A stretch of 64,000 bases of DNA, from assembly GCA_964643355.1 (NCBI GenBank), contig CAZXPW010000013.1, forward strand, positions 1 through 64,000, written 5' to 3'. Made by a program: the position numbers and the translations under genes. The stretch is from FEN-1350 sp964643355 (GTDB taxonomy: Bacteria; Planctomycetota; Phycisphaerae; Sedimentisphaerales; Anaerohalosphaeraceae). Below the pieces are notes generated by a model. It was not told where the DNA came from, made no database searches, and saw only the letters and a list, made by a program, of their open reading frames with translations. Below, in pieces: positions 29,273-37,404 of this stretch (position 1 is the stretch's first letter; each line of letters begins with the position of its first letter).

Positions 29273-30183
29273 CTCACCACCAGAATCAGCGCGAAGATCG
29301 CCAGCGCGCACGCCCCGCCCAGAAGCTGCGGAACCTTGAGCAACCGAAGCCGGGCCATCGTCGATTCGACGATCCCCACCAGGATCGCCAGCGTAAACAT
29401 CCCCCCCAACGCCGCCGGCCAGCGTACAAGGGTCGGCATGGTTTCAATGGGAAGTAGCACCCCGATCAGGATCGTCCCCAGCAGCCAGAACTTCAGGGCC
29501 GCCGTGTACTGGATCATCGCAAAGTCCGGCCCGCTGTGATCGAGGACCATGACCTCGTGGATCATCGTCAGCTCCAAATGCGTGTTGGGATCATCGACGG
29601 GGATACGGGCGTTCTCGGCCAGAAACACGACAAACATCGCACAGGCCACCATCGCGATCGGAGCCACACCAGGCCCGAGCGTCCAGGAGAGCCGCCCCAC
29701 CATATCCGACAACGAGAACGAACGCGTCATCCACGCCACCGCCGTCAAGGCCAATAGCAGCGCCGGTTCGGCTAATGCCGAAAAAGCCGCTTCACGGCTT
29801 GCCCCCATGCCTTCAAACGCCGAGCCGGTGTCCAGCGCGGCAATTACCCACAAAAACCGGACGAGGCCGAACAGGTACATGACGAAAAAGAAATCGCCCG
29901 AAAACGAAATCAATCCGCCCGCCCCCCCAAAGGGAACCAGCGGAATCGCCAAGAGAGTCGCCGCCAGTCCGACGATCGGCCCGGCGCGAAAGACCTGGCT
30001 TGTCGTGCGGCTATAGACGGCGCCCTTGCCCAGCAGACGGTACAAGTCATAATACATCTGCAATAACGGTTGTCCTTTTCGCCCGGCGTAGATCGCCTTG
30101 GTCCGGTTGACCACGCCCAAGAGCAGCGGAGCCAGGGCCAGCGCCAGCGCGACGGACAGGATGGACGACAGGATTGCGATCAT
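29269..30183 (-). CDS. HyfC/NuoH-like membrane subunit
   Basis: A 304-residue protein with about eight helices. It has the quinone-chamber/E-channel segments of NuoH-like proteins: YAGRKGQPLLQMYYDLYRLLGKG near the N terminus and ENARIPVDDPNTHLELTMIH about residues 200-219. This subunit links the small-subunit module to the antiporter-like subunits. The start at 30183 (MIAILSS) makes an ATGA overlap; an ATG at 30195 is possible. Confidence 0.9.
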   Translation of the reverse strand: MIAILSSILSVALALALAPLLLGVVNRTKAIYAGRKGQPLLQMYYDLYRLLGKGAVYSRTTSQVFRAGPIVGLAATLLAIPLVPFGGAGGLISFSGDFFFVMYLFGLVRFLWVIAALDTGSAFEGMGASREAAFSALAEPALLLALTAVAWMTRSFSLSDMVGRLSWTLGPGVAPIAMVACAMFVVFLAENARIPVDDPNTHLELTMIHEVMVLDHSGPDFAMIQYTAALKFWLLGTILIGVLLPIETMPTLVRWPAALGGMFTLAILVGIVESTMARLRLLKVPQLLGGACALAIFALILVVR

Positions 30184-32147
30184 GACAGCGTCCATAAAAT
30201 CAGGGCCAATATCGTTAATACGATATACAGAATATACAGATGCACGCGGCCGTGCTGCAAATAGCTCGCCACGCGGCTGATCCACAGCAACGCTGCGAAC
30301 GCCGGACTGAATCCCAATCGCTGGAACGGATCCGGCGTGTGCGTCTCGACCGAAGCGGGCTTGGCAAACAGGCCCGAGGGAAGACGACGGTGGCGTTTGC
30401 TCTGCAGCAACAATCCGAACAAGGTGGTCAACGGCTCGGCGAACGAAGCGGCCGTGTATTGCATCCGCGGCGTCGGCGCCGCGTATCCGCAATCCCAGGT
30501 CACGGTCGATTCGACCGGTCGGCCTTTGAGCAGGGTCGAACGAATCTTTGCCAGCAGCAGAATCATGGCCCATAGCGTCAGCGCCATCGTCGAAATCACC
30601 GCCAGAGACAATCCGGCCGTGCTGAGAGGATGCTGCAGCCGTTCCATCGGCCAGCCGGTCAGAGTCCCGATCGCCGGATTCAGCAGCGGTAACATCCACG
30701 GCGAAGCCAACCCGATCAGGACGCACAAACCCGCCGGGATCGCCATCGCCAGCCGCATCGAAGAGCCGGCTTCGTGCACGCCTTCCAGGGAAATGCGACG
30801 CGGTTCGCCGAGAAAAACGATGCCAAAGGCCTTGGCAAAACACGCCACCGCCAGACCGCCGATCAGGGCCAGGGACCCGATTACGACAAAACCAACCGCG
30901 AATGCCGACAAGCCCGGCATGGGCATTTGCAGCGCACCCAGATAGATCAGAAACTCGCTGACAAATCCGTTCAGCGGCGGCAGGCCGCAGATTGCGACCG
31001 ATCCAATCAGAAACGCCGCCGCGGTCCAGGGCATCTTTCGAATCAGTCCGCCGAGCTGATCGATCTGCCGAGTGCCCGCCCCGTGTGCAATCGCGCCAGC
31101 CCCGAAAAACAGCAATCCCTTAAACACGGCATGGTTGAGGGTATGCAGCAGCGCCCCTCCGAATCCCAGAGCCGCCAGCGCCGGAATCGAGCGGCTCAGC
31201 CCCAGCAATCCAAGCCCCATGCCCAGCGCGATGATACCGATATTTTCCACGCTGTGATAGGCCAGCAATCTCTTGAGGTCGTGCTGGGCCAGCGCAAATA
31301 AAACGCCGAGAATGCCGGAGCTCATTCCGATGCCGAGCATAATCCACCCGGCAACATCGGGAATCGAATCCAAGAAGGTAATCGTCCGCAGAAGGCCGTA
31401 GATGCCGGTCTTGATCATCACGCCGGACATCACGGCCGAGACATGGCTGGGCGCAGCGGGATGCGCCTCGGGCAGCCAGACATGCAGCGGCACAAAACCC
31501 GCCTTGGTGCCGAATCCGATCACAGCCAGCAAAAAGATCAACATCGTCTGTCCCGGCGCACACCGCAGTTGGTCAAAGTCCAGCGAATCACCCCGCCCTA
31601 AAAGCATAAACATCGCCAGCAGAAACGCCGTGCCGAGGTGCGTGGCAATCAGGTAAGTCCAGCCGGCCTGGCGAACGGAGGGTTGATCTCCGTCGAACAT
31701 CACCAGCGCAAACGACGCCAGCGACATGATCTCCCAAGCCATCACAAATGCGACGGCATTGTCGGCGATCACGACGGCAATCATCGAAGCCGTCAGCAGC
31801 GTATAAAAGAACCAGACCGGGCCAAGGTTGCGTTTGCCTTCATACGCGGCAAGATAGCCGCGGCCGAAGATCGCGCCCAAGGCGCAGACCAGCAAGATCG
31901 GGACAAGAAAAAAGGCCGACAATCCGTCCAAGTGCATTCGCAGCGATCCGCCGGGGACGCTCCAGTCCCAGCCGGTGCGGACTTGCGCTCCGGTCATCAG
32001 GATCACGAATGCGGGAATCAGGCCGAAGAGACAGGCCGCGATGGTACCATAGGAACCGATTCGCGAGGCCAGTCGGCCGAAGCGGCCGGTCGCCAGACAC
32101 GCGATGCCGCACAACGACAAGATCAAAATGGAGATCAGAATCGCCAT
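30180..32147 (-). CDS. HyfB/NuoL-MrpA-like antiporter subunit
   Basis: A 655-residue membrane protein, 14 to 16 helices. The conserved Glu lies in FVMAWEIMSLASFALV and the Lys in IGFGTKAGFVPLHVWLPEAHP. The C-terminal ~100 residues carry the cytoplasmic-helix type extension (STVTWDCGYAAPTPRMQYTA) typical of HyfB. It is the first structural gene of the Ehr-type operon, 12 nt after the HTH-EIIA regulator. With HyfF it makes two predicted ion pumps. Confidence 0.9.
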   Translation of the reverse strand: MAILISILILSLCGIACLATGRFGRLASRIGSYGTIAACLFGLIPAFVILMTGAQVRTGWDWSVPGGSLRMHLDGLSAFFLVPILLVCALGAIFGRGYLAAYEGKRNLGPVWFFYTLLTASMIAVVIADNAVAFVMAWEIMSLASFALVMFDGDQPSVRQAGWTYLIATHLGTAFLLAMFMLLGRGDSLDFDQLRCAPGQTMLIFLLAVIGFGTKAGFVPLHVWLPEAHPAAPSHVSAVMSGVMIKTGIYGLLRTITFLDSIPDVAGWIMLGIGMSSGILGVLFALAQHDLKRLLAYHSVENIGIIALGMGLGLLGLSRSIPALAALGFGGALLHTLNHAVFKGLLFFGAGAIAHGAGTRQIDQLGGLIRKMPWTAAAFLIGSVAICGLPPLNGFVSEFLIYLGALQMPMPGLSAFAVGFVVIGSLALIGGLAVACFAKAFGIVFLGEPRRISLEGVHEAGSSMRLAMAIPAGLCVLIGLASPWMLPLLNPAIGTLTGWPMERLQHPLSTAGLSLAVISTMALTLWAMILLLAKIRSTLLKGRPVESTVTWDCGYAAPTPRMQYTAASFAEPLTTLFGLLLQSKRHRRLPSGLFAKPASVETHTPDPFQRLGFSPAFAALLWISRVASYLQHGRVHLYILYIVLTILALILWTLS

Positions 32148-32159
32148 CGTGGATGAATC

Positions 32160-32855
32160 TTACGCCATCGCTATTTGCACCGAGTCCAACGCCGACTCGA
32201 CCTTACGAATTGACTCCGATAATTCGTCGCGAAGGCCCTGCCGCTGCAGGATTGACTGGAATTCCGAATCCCGCAAACAATATGACAACCTCGCCAGCAG
32301 ATGGAGATGCGCCCGGACGGTCGGCGACACAACCACAAACAGCGCAAAGACGGGCTTGCCGTCCAAGGCCCCATATTCGACCGGCTTTTCCAGGAAACAC
32401 AGCGAAACCATCGGATGCGCCACGGGGTGCACGATCGGACTGCGGGCGTGGGGAATTGCGACACCGTCACCGACCGCCGTGGAACCAAGACCCTCGCGGG
32501 CCATCAGGACACCATATAGATATTCCTTGTCCACACCCTCGGGAAGCCGGATCGTTTCGACCACGGATTTCAATACCGTAGGTTTCGAATCGCCTTCGAT
32601 GCGATAATAGACGCCGCCTTCCTTGAGACTCTGCGACAAAGAAGGCGCCGGAACGGCAGACCCTTCCGTTTCTTCAAAAACCTTCGGAGAGATCGCAATT
32701 TTATGAGCGGTGGCCCATTCGAGCAATTCGGCACGATTGAAACGATATTGCTCGTTGATCCGATACGCCGGGATGGCATTCTGTTTGAGCCATCGGTAGA
32801 TGGTTTTTTCCGAAACGCCGAGCAGACCGGCCGCATCTCGTACTGTCAATTTCAT
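32160..32855 (-). CDS. Excisionase-type HTH fused to PTS EIIA (fructose/PtsN-like) domain
   Basis: A 231-residue protein. Residues 1-50 form a MerR/excisionase-like DNA-binding domain (LTVRDAAGLLGVSEKTIYRWLK). Residues ~85-225 are an EIIA type-2 domain with the phospho-accepting His in AIPHARSP (about 145-150). The fusion suggests a regulator whose DNA binding responds to phosphorylation by a PTS or nitrogen-PTS relay. It is the promoter-proximal gene of the Ehr-type operon, 12 nt upstream of the HyfB-like gene. No HPr or EI lies in the window. Confidence 0.87.
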   Translation of the reverse strand: MKLTVRDAAGLLGVSEKTIYRWLKQNAIPAYRINEQYRFNRAELLEWATAHKIAISPKVFEETEGSAVPAPSLSQSLKEGGVYYRIEGDSKPTVLKSVVETIRLPEGVDKEYLYGVLMAREGLGSTAVGDGVAIPHARSPIVHPVAHPMVSLCFLEKPVEYGALDGKPVFALFVVVSPTVRAHLHLLARLSYCLRDSEFQSILQRQGLRDELSESIRKVESALDSVQIAMA

Positions 32856-32887
32856 TGCATTTCTCGCTTGTTAAGATTTCGACAGTC

Positions 32888-32916
32888 ATTTTAATGGACA
32901 TATTTCTTTTTGACAA
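32888..32916 (-). promoter_or_regulatory. Promoter of the HTH-EIIA/Ehr operon
   Basis: On the minus strand TTGTCA (32916-32911), a 17-nt spacer and TAAAAT (32893-32888), about 33 nt before the regulator ATG. Confidence 0.6.
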
Positions 32917-33233
32917 GACAAATTTCTCACGATTTTCCCAATCTTACCATGAATCGCTCTTGGAAGTTGGCAATATCTGAATTCATTTCTACTATTCAAG
33001 AATGATCCAATCGTGAACATGGGGACATTTGGTGTAGCGATGAGGGGTTTTTCGTCTTATAAAATCATGCCTTTACGATGTGATCCTACTTGGTTGAATG
33101 CTGGTGTTGTCCGCAAAGACAGCATCCATGGCTGTATCTGATGCCGCCATGTGTCGGTGGGATGCAGCCGGGCAGATGAAATCTCTCGAAATGGATCCAT
33201 CCTTTAAACAGGTCACAGGTTCGAAAAATCCGT

Positions 33234-33261
33234 TTGCAACTGTAGAAATGACTGGTATACT
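33234..33261 (+). promoter_or_regulatory. Promoter of accB-accC
   Basis: TTGCAA (33234-33239), 16-nt spacer, TATACT (33256-33261); leader of about 55 nt before the accB ATG. Confidence 0.6.
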
Positions 33262-33321
33262 GCTTGGGGAAAATGGTGGAGAAGGTCTTGAAACGAATCT
33301 GAATTTTGAGGAATCCCTGAG

Positions 33322-33810
33322 ATGGCGGAAAAAGACGCATTGGATATAAAGAAAGTCAAGGAATTGATCGCACTGATGCGGGAAAATGATCTGGCCGAGG
33401 TCGAATTGACCGATGGGAAAAACCGCATTCACCTTAAACGCCCACAAGCGCAAACTCCTGTCATTACTCATCTTCCAATGAATATGCCAATGATGCCTCC
33501 GGCTTCGTTTTCCACGACGGCCGTTTCTTCCTCTTCTGCTCAGCCCGATTCCATTCCCCCCGCTGAAAAACTCCTGGAAATCGCTTCTCCCCTGATCGGC
33601 ACCTTTTATTCTGCCCCAAGTCCTGATTCGGAACCTTATGTAAAAATCGGCGATCGGATCAAGCCCGAAACCGTTGTTTGCATCATTGAGACAATGAAAG
33701 TGATGAACGAAATCAAGGCCGAAATCTCCGGAACGCTTGTTGAAGTCAATTGCCGGGCCGGCGAACCGGTGGAATTCGGGCAGGTTTTGTTCCGCGTACG
33801 CCCCGACTAA
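33322..33810 (+). CDS. accB: Biotin carboxyl carrier protein of acetyl-CoA carboxylase
   Basis: A 162-residue carrier that holds the biotin between the carboxylase and transferase half reactions of malonyl-CoA synthesis. The N-terminal helix (LDIKKVKELIALMRENDLAE) and Pro/Ser-rich linker (about 45-85) precede the biotinyl domain, whose biotin lysine lies in the ETMKVMNEI motif (about 130). The thumb region is present (FYSAPSPDSEPYVKIGD). The ATG follows GAGGAA. It is co-transcribed with accC 30 nt downstream. Confidence 0.95.
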   Translation: MAEKDALDIKKVKELIALMRENDLAEVELTDGKNRIHLKRPQAQTPVITHLPMNMPMMPPASFSTTAVSSSSAQPDSIPPAEKLLEIASPLIGTFYSAPSPDSEPYVKIGDRIKPETVVCIIETMKVMNEIKAEISGTLVEVNCRAGEPVEFGQVLFRVRPD

Positions 33811-33840
33811 CAATCGTAACCTTTGAAGGGACAAGAGGTT

Positions 33841-35181
33841 ATGTTTTCACGAGTGCTGATTGCCAACCGGGGCGAGATCGCCCTTCGAATTATTCGTGCC
33901 TGCCATGAACTGGGAATTGAAGCGGTGGTGGTATTTTCTCAGGCGGACAAGGATTTTGAATATGTCCGACAGGCCGACCAGGCCATTTGCATTGGTCCCG
34001 CGGCACCGGGGGAAAGTTACCTGAATATTCCTCGAATTATCAGCGCTGCGGAGATTTCCGATTCTGACGCGATCCATCCGGGGTATGGATTTCTGGCAGA
34101 GAATGCCCATTTTGCGGAGATTTGCGGCGAGTGCGGAATCGCGTTTATCGGTCCGTCGCCGGAGTCGATGCGAATGCTCGGCGACAAGGTTCACGCCCGC
34201 GAAATCGCCAAGAAGGCCCGCGTTCCCTGCGTTCCCGGATCGGAAGGCGCGGTGGAAAACGCCGACGAAGCGATCAAGCTGTCCAACAAGATCGGTTATC
34301 CGGTGATTCTCAAGGCCGCGGCCGGCGGTGGGGGCCGGGGAATGCGCGTCGCGCACAGCGACATCAGTTTGAAAGGGGCGTTTGCGGCGGCGCAGGCGGA
34401 GGCGGAGAACGCGTTCAAAAATGGGACTTTGTATCTGGAAAAATACATCGAACAACCGCGGCATGTCGAGGTGCAGATCCTGGCCGACCGCGCGGGCAAC
34501 GCATTGCATTTTTACGAGCGGGACTGTACCGTTCAGCGGCGACACCAAAAATTGATCGAGGAGTGTCCTTGTCCGGTCCTGGACGACGAGACGCGGGAGA
34601 ATTTGTGCAAGTCGGCGCTTCGTCTGGTACAGGAAGCCAACTACCACAGCGCCTGTACGGTGGAATTCCTGCTCGACCGAAACAAGAATTTCTATTTCAT
34701 CGAGGTCAACACCCGAATCCAGGTCGAGCACACAATCACCGAGATGATCACCGGGCAGGATCTGGTCAAGCGGCAGATCCAGATCGCGGCGGGCCAGCCG
34801 CTGGAACTGCGTCAAAAAGACATTCAGATTCGCGGCGCGGCGATGGAGTGCCGGATCAACGCCGAGGATCCGTCGCGGGGCTTTGCGCCGTGTCCGGGTC
34901 CGATCGCGACCTTTATCCCGCCGGGCGGACCCGGGGTCCGGATTGATACGCATGTTTATCAGGGGGCCAAGGTTTCTCCGTATTATGATTCGATGGTGGC
35001 CAAGTTGATCGTCCATCAGGTCAACCGCGACGAAGCGATTGCCACGATGAAGCGGGCGTTGCGGGAGTTCCGGATCGAACCGATTCTGACGACGATTCCA
35101 ATTCATCTGAAGGTGTTGTCGCACACGCTGTTTGCACGAGGCGATATCGACACCGGATTTATCGAAAAGAACCTGAGTTAG
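33841..35181 (+). CDS. accC: Biotin carboxylase subunit of acetyl-CoA carboxylase
   Basis: A 446-residue ATP-grasp enzyme that carboxylates the AccB biotin. It shows the N-terminal ILIANRGEIALRIIRA-type motif, the HPGYGFLAEN segment, the Gly-rich ATP loop KAAAGGGGRGMR (about 158-169), ERDCTVQRRHQKLIEE and EVNTRIQVEH. The last usually reads EMNTRIQVEH (Met to Val), a mild variant. The length is normal (~447). The start at 33841 follows GACAAGAGG; the frame's upstream extension is not needed. Confidence 0.96.
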   Translation: MFSRVLIANRGEIALRIIRACHELGIEAVVVFSQADKDFEYVRQADQAICIGPAAPGESYLNIPRIISAAEISDSDAIHPGYGFLAENAHFAEICGECGIAFIGPSPESMRMLGDKVHAREIAKKARVPCVPGSEGAVENADEAIKLSNKIGYPVILKAAAGGGGRGMRVAHSDISLKGAFAAAQAEAENAFKNGTLYLEKYIEQPRHVEVQILADRAGNALHFYERDCTVQRRHQKLIEECPCPVLDDETRENLCKSALRLVQEANYHSACTVEFLLDRNKNFYFIEVNTRIQVEHTITEMITGQDLVKRQIQIAAGQPLELRQKDIQIRGAAMECRINAEDPSRGFAPCPGPIATFIPPGGPGVRIDTHVYQGAKVSPYYDSMVAKLIVHQVNRDEAIATMKRALREFRIEPILTTIPIHLKVLSHTLFARGDIDTGFIEKNLS

Positions 35182-35270
35182 CCGCAGCATGTCCCCTACG
35201 AAAGAGGGACTGGTTTCTTCTCCCGTTCCTGGGCATTGTCTTTACAGAGCTTTATTTTTCGGAAATGGAC

Positions 35271-35303
35271 TTGACAGACCCAGGTATTAAGAATATATTC
35301 TTA
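35271..35303 (+). promoter_or_regulatory. perR-catalase promoter with overlapping palindromic operator
   Basis: Consensus TTGACA (35271-35276), 17-nt spacer, TATATT (35294-35299). A perfect 16-bp palindrome TAAGAATATATTCTTA (35288-35303) covers the -10 box. Its arms resemble the Fur/PerR box (TTAGAAT-type half sites), so the first gene product probably represses its own operon. Confidence 0.75.
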
Positions 35304-35335
35304 TTTACGATTAGTTCTGAAATCGGAATTTATCC

Positions 35336-35824
35336 ATGAAATACAAAGGGTTCCTGCAGGAACGGATCGACCGGCTGAAAGAGGGATGCCGGCGGGCGGG
35401 CGTCAAGTTGACGCACCAGCGACTGGAGATTTTTTTGGAGGCGGCCCAGTCCCTGGAGCATCCCGACGCGGAGACGATTTTTCGGGCCGTTCGACGACGG
35501 ATGCCGACGGTTTCGTTGGATACGGTCTATCGGACACTGTGGCTGCTGATCGATCTGGGGTTGCTGACCACGCTGGGTCCCCCTCCGGGTCGGGCGCGGT
35601 TTGACGCCAACCTCGGTCCGCATCACCATTTTGTCTGCATGAAATGCGGGTTGACCCGAGATTTCGCCAGCAAGGAACTGGATCGGCTGAAGATCCCGGA
35701 ATCCGTGCGCAGCATGGGCCGGGTGGAACTGGCCCGGGTGGAAGTCCGGGGCATTTGCCGGAAATGTTCAACCATGAACAATCCCCGTCATCGGGGCAAG
35801 AACAGGAAAGGAGATATGTTATGA
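35336..35824 (+). CDS. perR: Fur-family peroxide-responsive repressor (PerR-like)
   Basis: A 162-residue metalloregulator. The winged-helix domain includes LTHQRLEIF and VSLDTVYRTL. The metal-binding region RFDANLGPHHHFVCMKCG and a second CRKC give the structural zinc Cys4 site. The residue after the first CxxC hairpin is Asp (CGLTRDF), the position that is Asp in PerR and Glu in Fur. Together with the directly coupled catalase gene (ATGA overlap) this favours a peroxide sensor over an iron regulator. It is probably autoregulated through the palindrome at 35288-35303. Confidence 0.85.
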   Translation: MKYKGFLQERIDRLKEGCRRAGVKLTHQRLEIFLEAAQSLEHPDAETIFRAVRRRMPTVSLDTVYRTLWLLIDLGLLTTLGPPPGRARFDANLGPHHHFVCMKCGLTRDFASKELDRLKIPESVRSMGRVELARVEVRGICRKCSTMNNPRHRGKNRKGDML

Positions 35825-37287
35825 AGGAAAAAAAAGAACAAACAAAACTCACCACCGCGGACGGCGCACCGGTAGTCGATAACCAGAATGTTCTGACGGC
35901 CGGGCCACGCGGTCCGCAGTTGCTGCAGGATGTCTGGTTTCTGGAAAAACTGGCTCACTTTGACCGCGAGGTGATTCCGGAACGCCGAATGCACGCCAAG
36001 GGATCGGGGGCCTACGGAACCTTCACGGTCACGCACGACATCACCCAATACACGCGGGCGAAGATTTTTTCGAAGGTGGGCAAAAAGACCGACTTGTTTG
36101 TGCGGTTTTCGACGGTGGCCGGCGAGCGCGGGGCCGCCGACGCGGAGCGCGACATCCGGGGTTTTGCGATCAAATTTTACACCGAGGAAGGCAACTGGGA
36201 CTTGGTGGGTAACAACACCCCGGTATTCTTCCTGCGGGATCCCCTGAAATTCCCGGATCTGAACCACGCCGTAAAGCGCGATCCGCGGACGAACCTGCGC
36301 AGCGCCAAGAACAACTGGGACTTCTGGACCTCGCTTCCGGAGGCGCTGCATCAGGTGACGATCGTGATGAGCGATCGCGGGATTCCGGCAAGCTATCGGC
36401 ATATGCACGGATTTGGCAGTCATACCTTCAGTCTGATCAACGCCAAAAAGGAACGATATTGGGTCAAGTTTCACCTGAAGACGCAACAGGGGATCCGGAA
36501 CCTCACCGACGCCGAGGCCGAAGCGATCGTCGGAAAATGTCGGGAGAGCCATCAACGGGATTTGTATGAAAGCATTGAGAAAGGCGAGTTCCCCCGCTGG
36601 ACAATGTTTATCCAGATCATGCCAGAGAAGGACGCCTTGACCTGCCCCTACAATCCTTTCGACCTGACGAAAGTCTGGTTTCACAAAGATTATCCGCTGA
36701 TCGAGGTCGGCGTTCTGGAGTTGAATCGCAACCCGGACAATTATTTTGCGGAAGTGGAACAGGCGGCTTTTAATCCGGGCAGCGTTGTGCCTGGGATCGG
36801 CTTCTCACCGGACAAGATGTTACAAGGCCGATTGTTCTCGTATTCCGATGCGCAGCGATATCGGCTGGGGGTCAATTACCACCAGATCCCGGTCAATGCG
36901 CCTCGGTGTCCGGTCCACAGTTTTCATCGAGACGGGGCGATGCGGGTGGACGGCAATTACGGCAGCACGCTGGGCTACGAACCGAACAGTTACGGACAAT
37001 GGCAGCAGCAGCCCGAATTCGCCGAACCGCCGCTGGATTTGTACGGCGCGGCGGCGCACTGGGACCATCGGGAAGACGCGGATTATTACAGCCAACCGGG
37101 CAAGCTGTTCCGGTTGATGAGCCCGGAACAACAAGCGGCCCTGTTCGGCAACACCGCCCGAGCCATGGGCGACGCTCCGCGCGAGATTAAAATCCGACAC
37201 ATTGGAAATTGCCTGAAGGCCGATCCGGCCTATGGTAAGGGCGTGGCCGAGGCGATGGGCATTCCGTTGACCGAAGTGCCGAAATAA
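35821..37287 (+). CDS. katA: Monofunctional heme catalase
   Basis: A 488-residue enzyme that dismutates hydrogen peroxide. The distal His lies in ERRMHAKGSGAYG (about 54-66), the Asn in LVGNNTPVFF, and the proximal heme Tyr in RLFSYSDAQRYRLG (about 340-350). The length fits the small-subunit (clade 3-like) catalases. There is no signal peptide, so it is cytoplasmic. The start ATG overlaps the perR stop (ATGA), with AGGAG upstream, so the pair is translationally coupled. It ends before an intrinsic terminator. Confidence 0.96.
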   Translation: MKEKKEQTKLTTADGAPVVDNQNVLTAGPRGPQLLQDVWFLEKLAHFDREVIPERRMHAKGSGAYGTFTVTHDITQYTRAKIFSKVGKKTDLFVRFSTVAGERGAADAERDIRGFAIKFYTEEGNWDLVGNNTPVFFLRDPLKFPDLNHAVKRDPRTNLRSAKNNWDFWTSLPEALHQVTIVMSDRGIPASYRHMHGFGSHTFSLINAKKERYWVKFHLKTQQGIRNLTDAEAEAIVGKCRESHQRDLYESIEKGEFPRWTMFIQIMPEKDALTCPYNPFDLTKVWFHKDYPLIEVGVLELNRNPDNYFAEVEQAAFNPGSVVPGIGFSPDKMLQGRLFSYSDAQRYRLGVNYHQIPVNAPRCPVHSFHRDGAMRVDGNYGSTLGYEPNSYGQWQQQPEFAEPPLDLYGAAAHWDHREDADYYSQPGKLFRLMSPEQQAALFGNTARAMGDAPREIKIRHIGNCLKADPAYGKGVAEAMGIPLTEVPK

Positions 37288-37315
37288 ACGAAACGCGATT
37301 CGTTCTCAAATGATT

Positions 37316-37359
37316 CAGGGGATTGCCCGCGGTGTTGGCAGGGAATCCCCTGTTTTGTT
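37316..37359 (+). terminator. Intrinsic terminator of the perR-catalase operon
   Basis: CAGGGGATT (37316-37324) pairs with AATCCCCTG (37344-37352) and is followed by TTTTGTTC. Confidence 0.75.
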
Positions 37360-37404
37360 CTGATCTGGGATTCGACTTCGCATCGGCGAAAACAAATTCT
37401 CTCG

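Larger units (their letters stand above)
32856..33321. other. Intergenic region between the Ehr operon and accB
   Basis: A 466-bp divergent spacer holding promoters for both sides (annotated separately). An 83-codon plus-strand frame at 33098-33349 overlaps accB and has no ribosome binding site or protein signature. No RNA gene was recognised. Confidence 0.55.

Noticed and set aside
33098..33349. 83-codon frame before accB
   Set aside because: Overlaps the accB start and the accB promoter; no ribosome binding site or motif.
33847..35190. 447-codon frame antisense to accC
   Set aside because: Shadow of the well-supported accC frame; composition typical of antisense frames.
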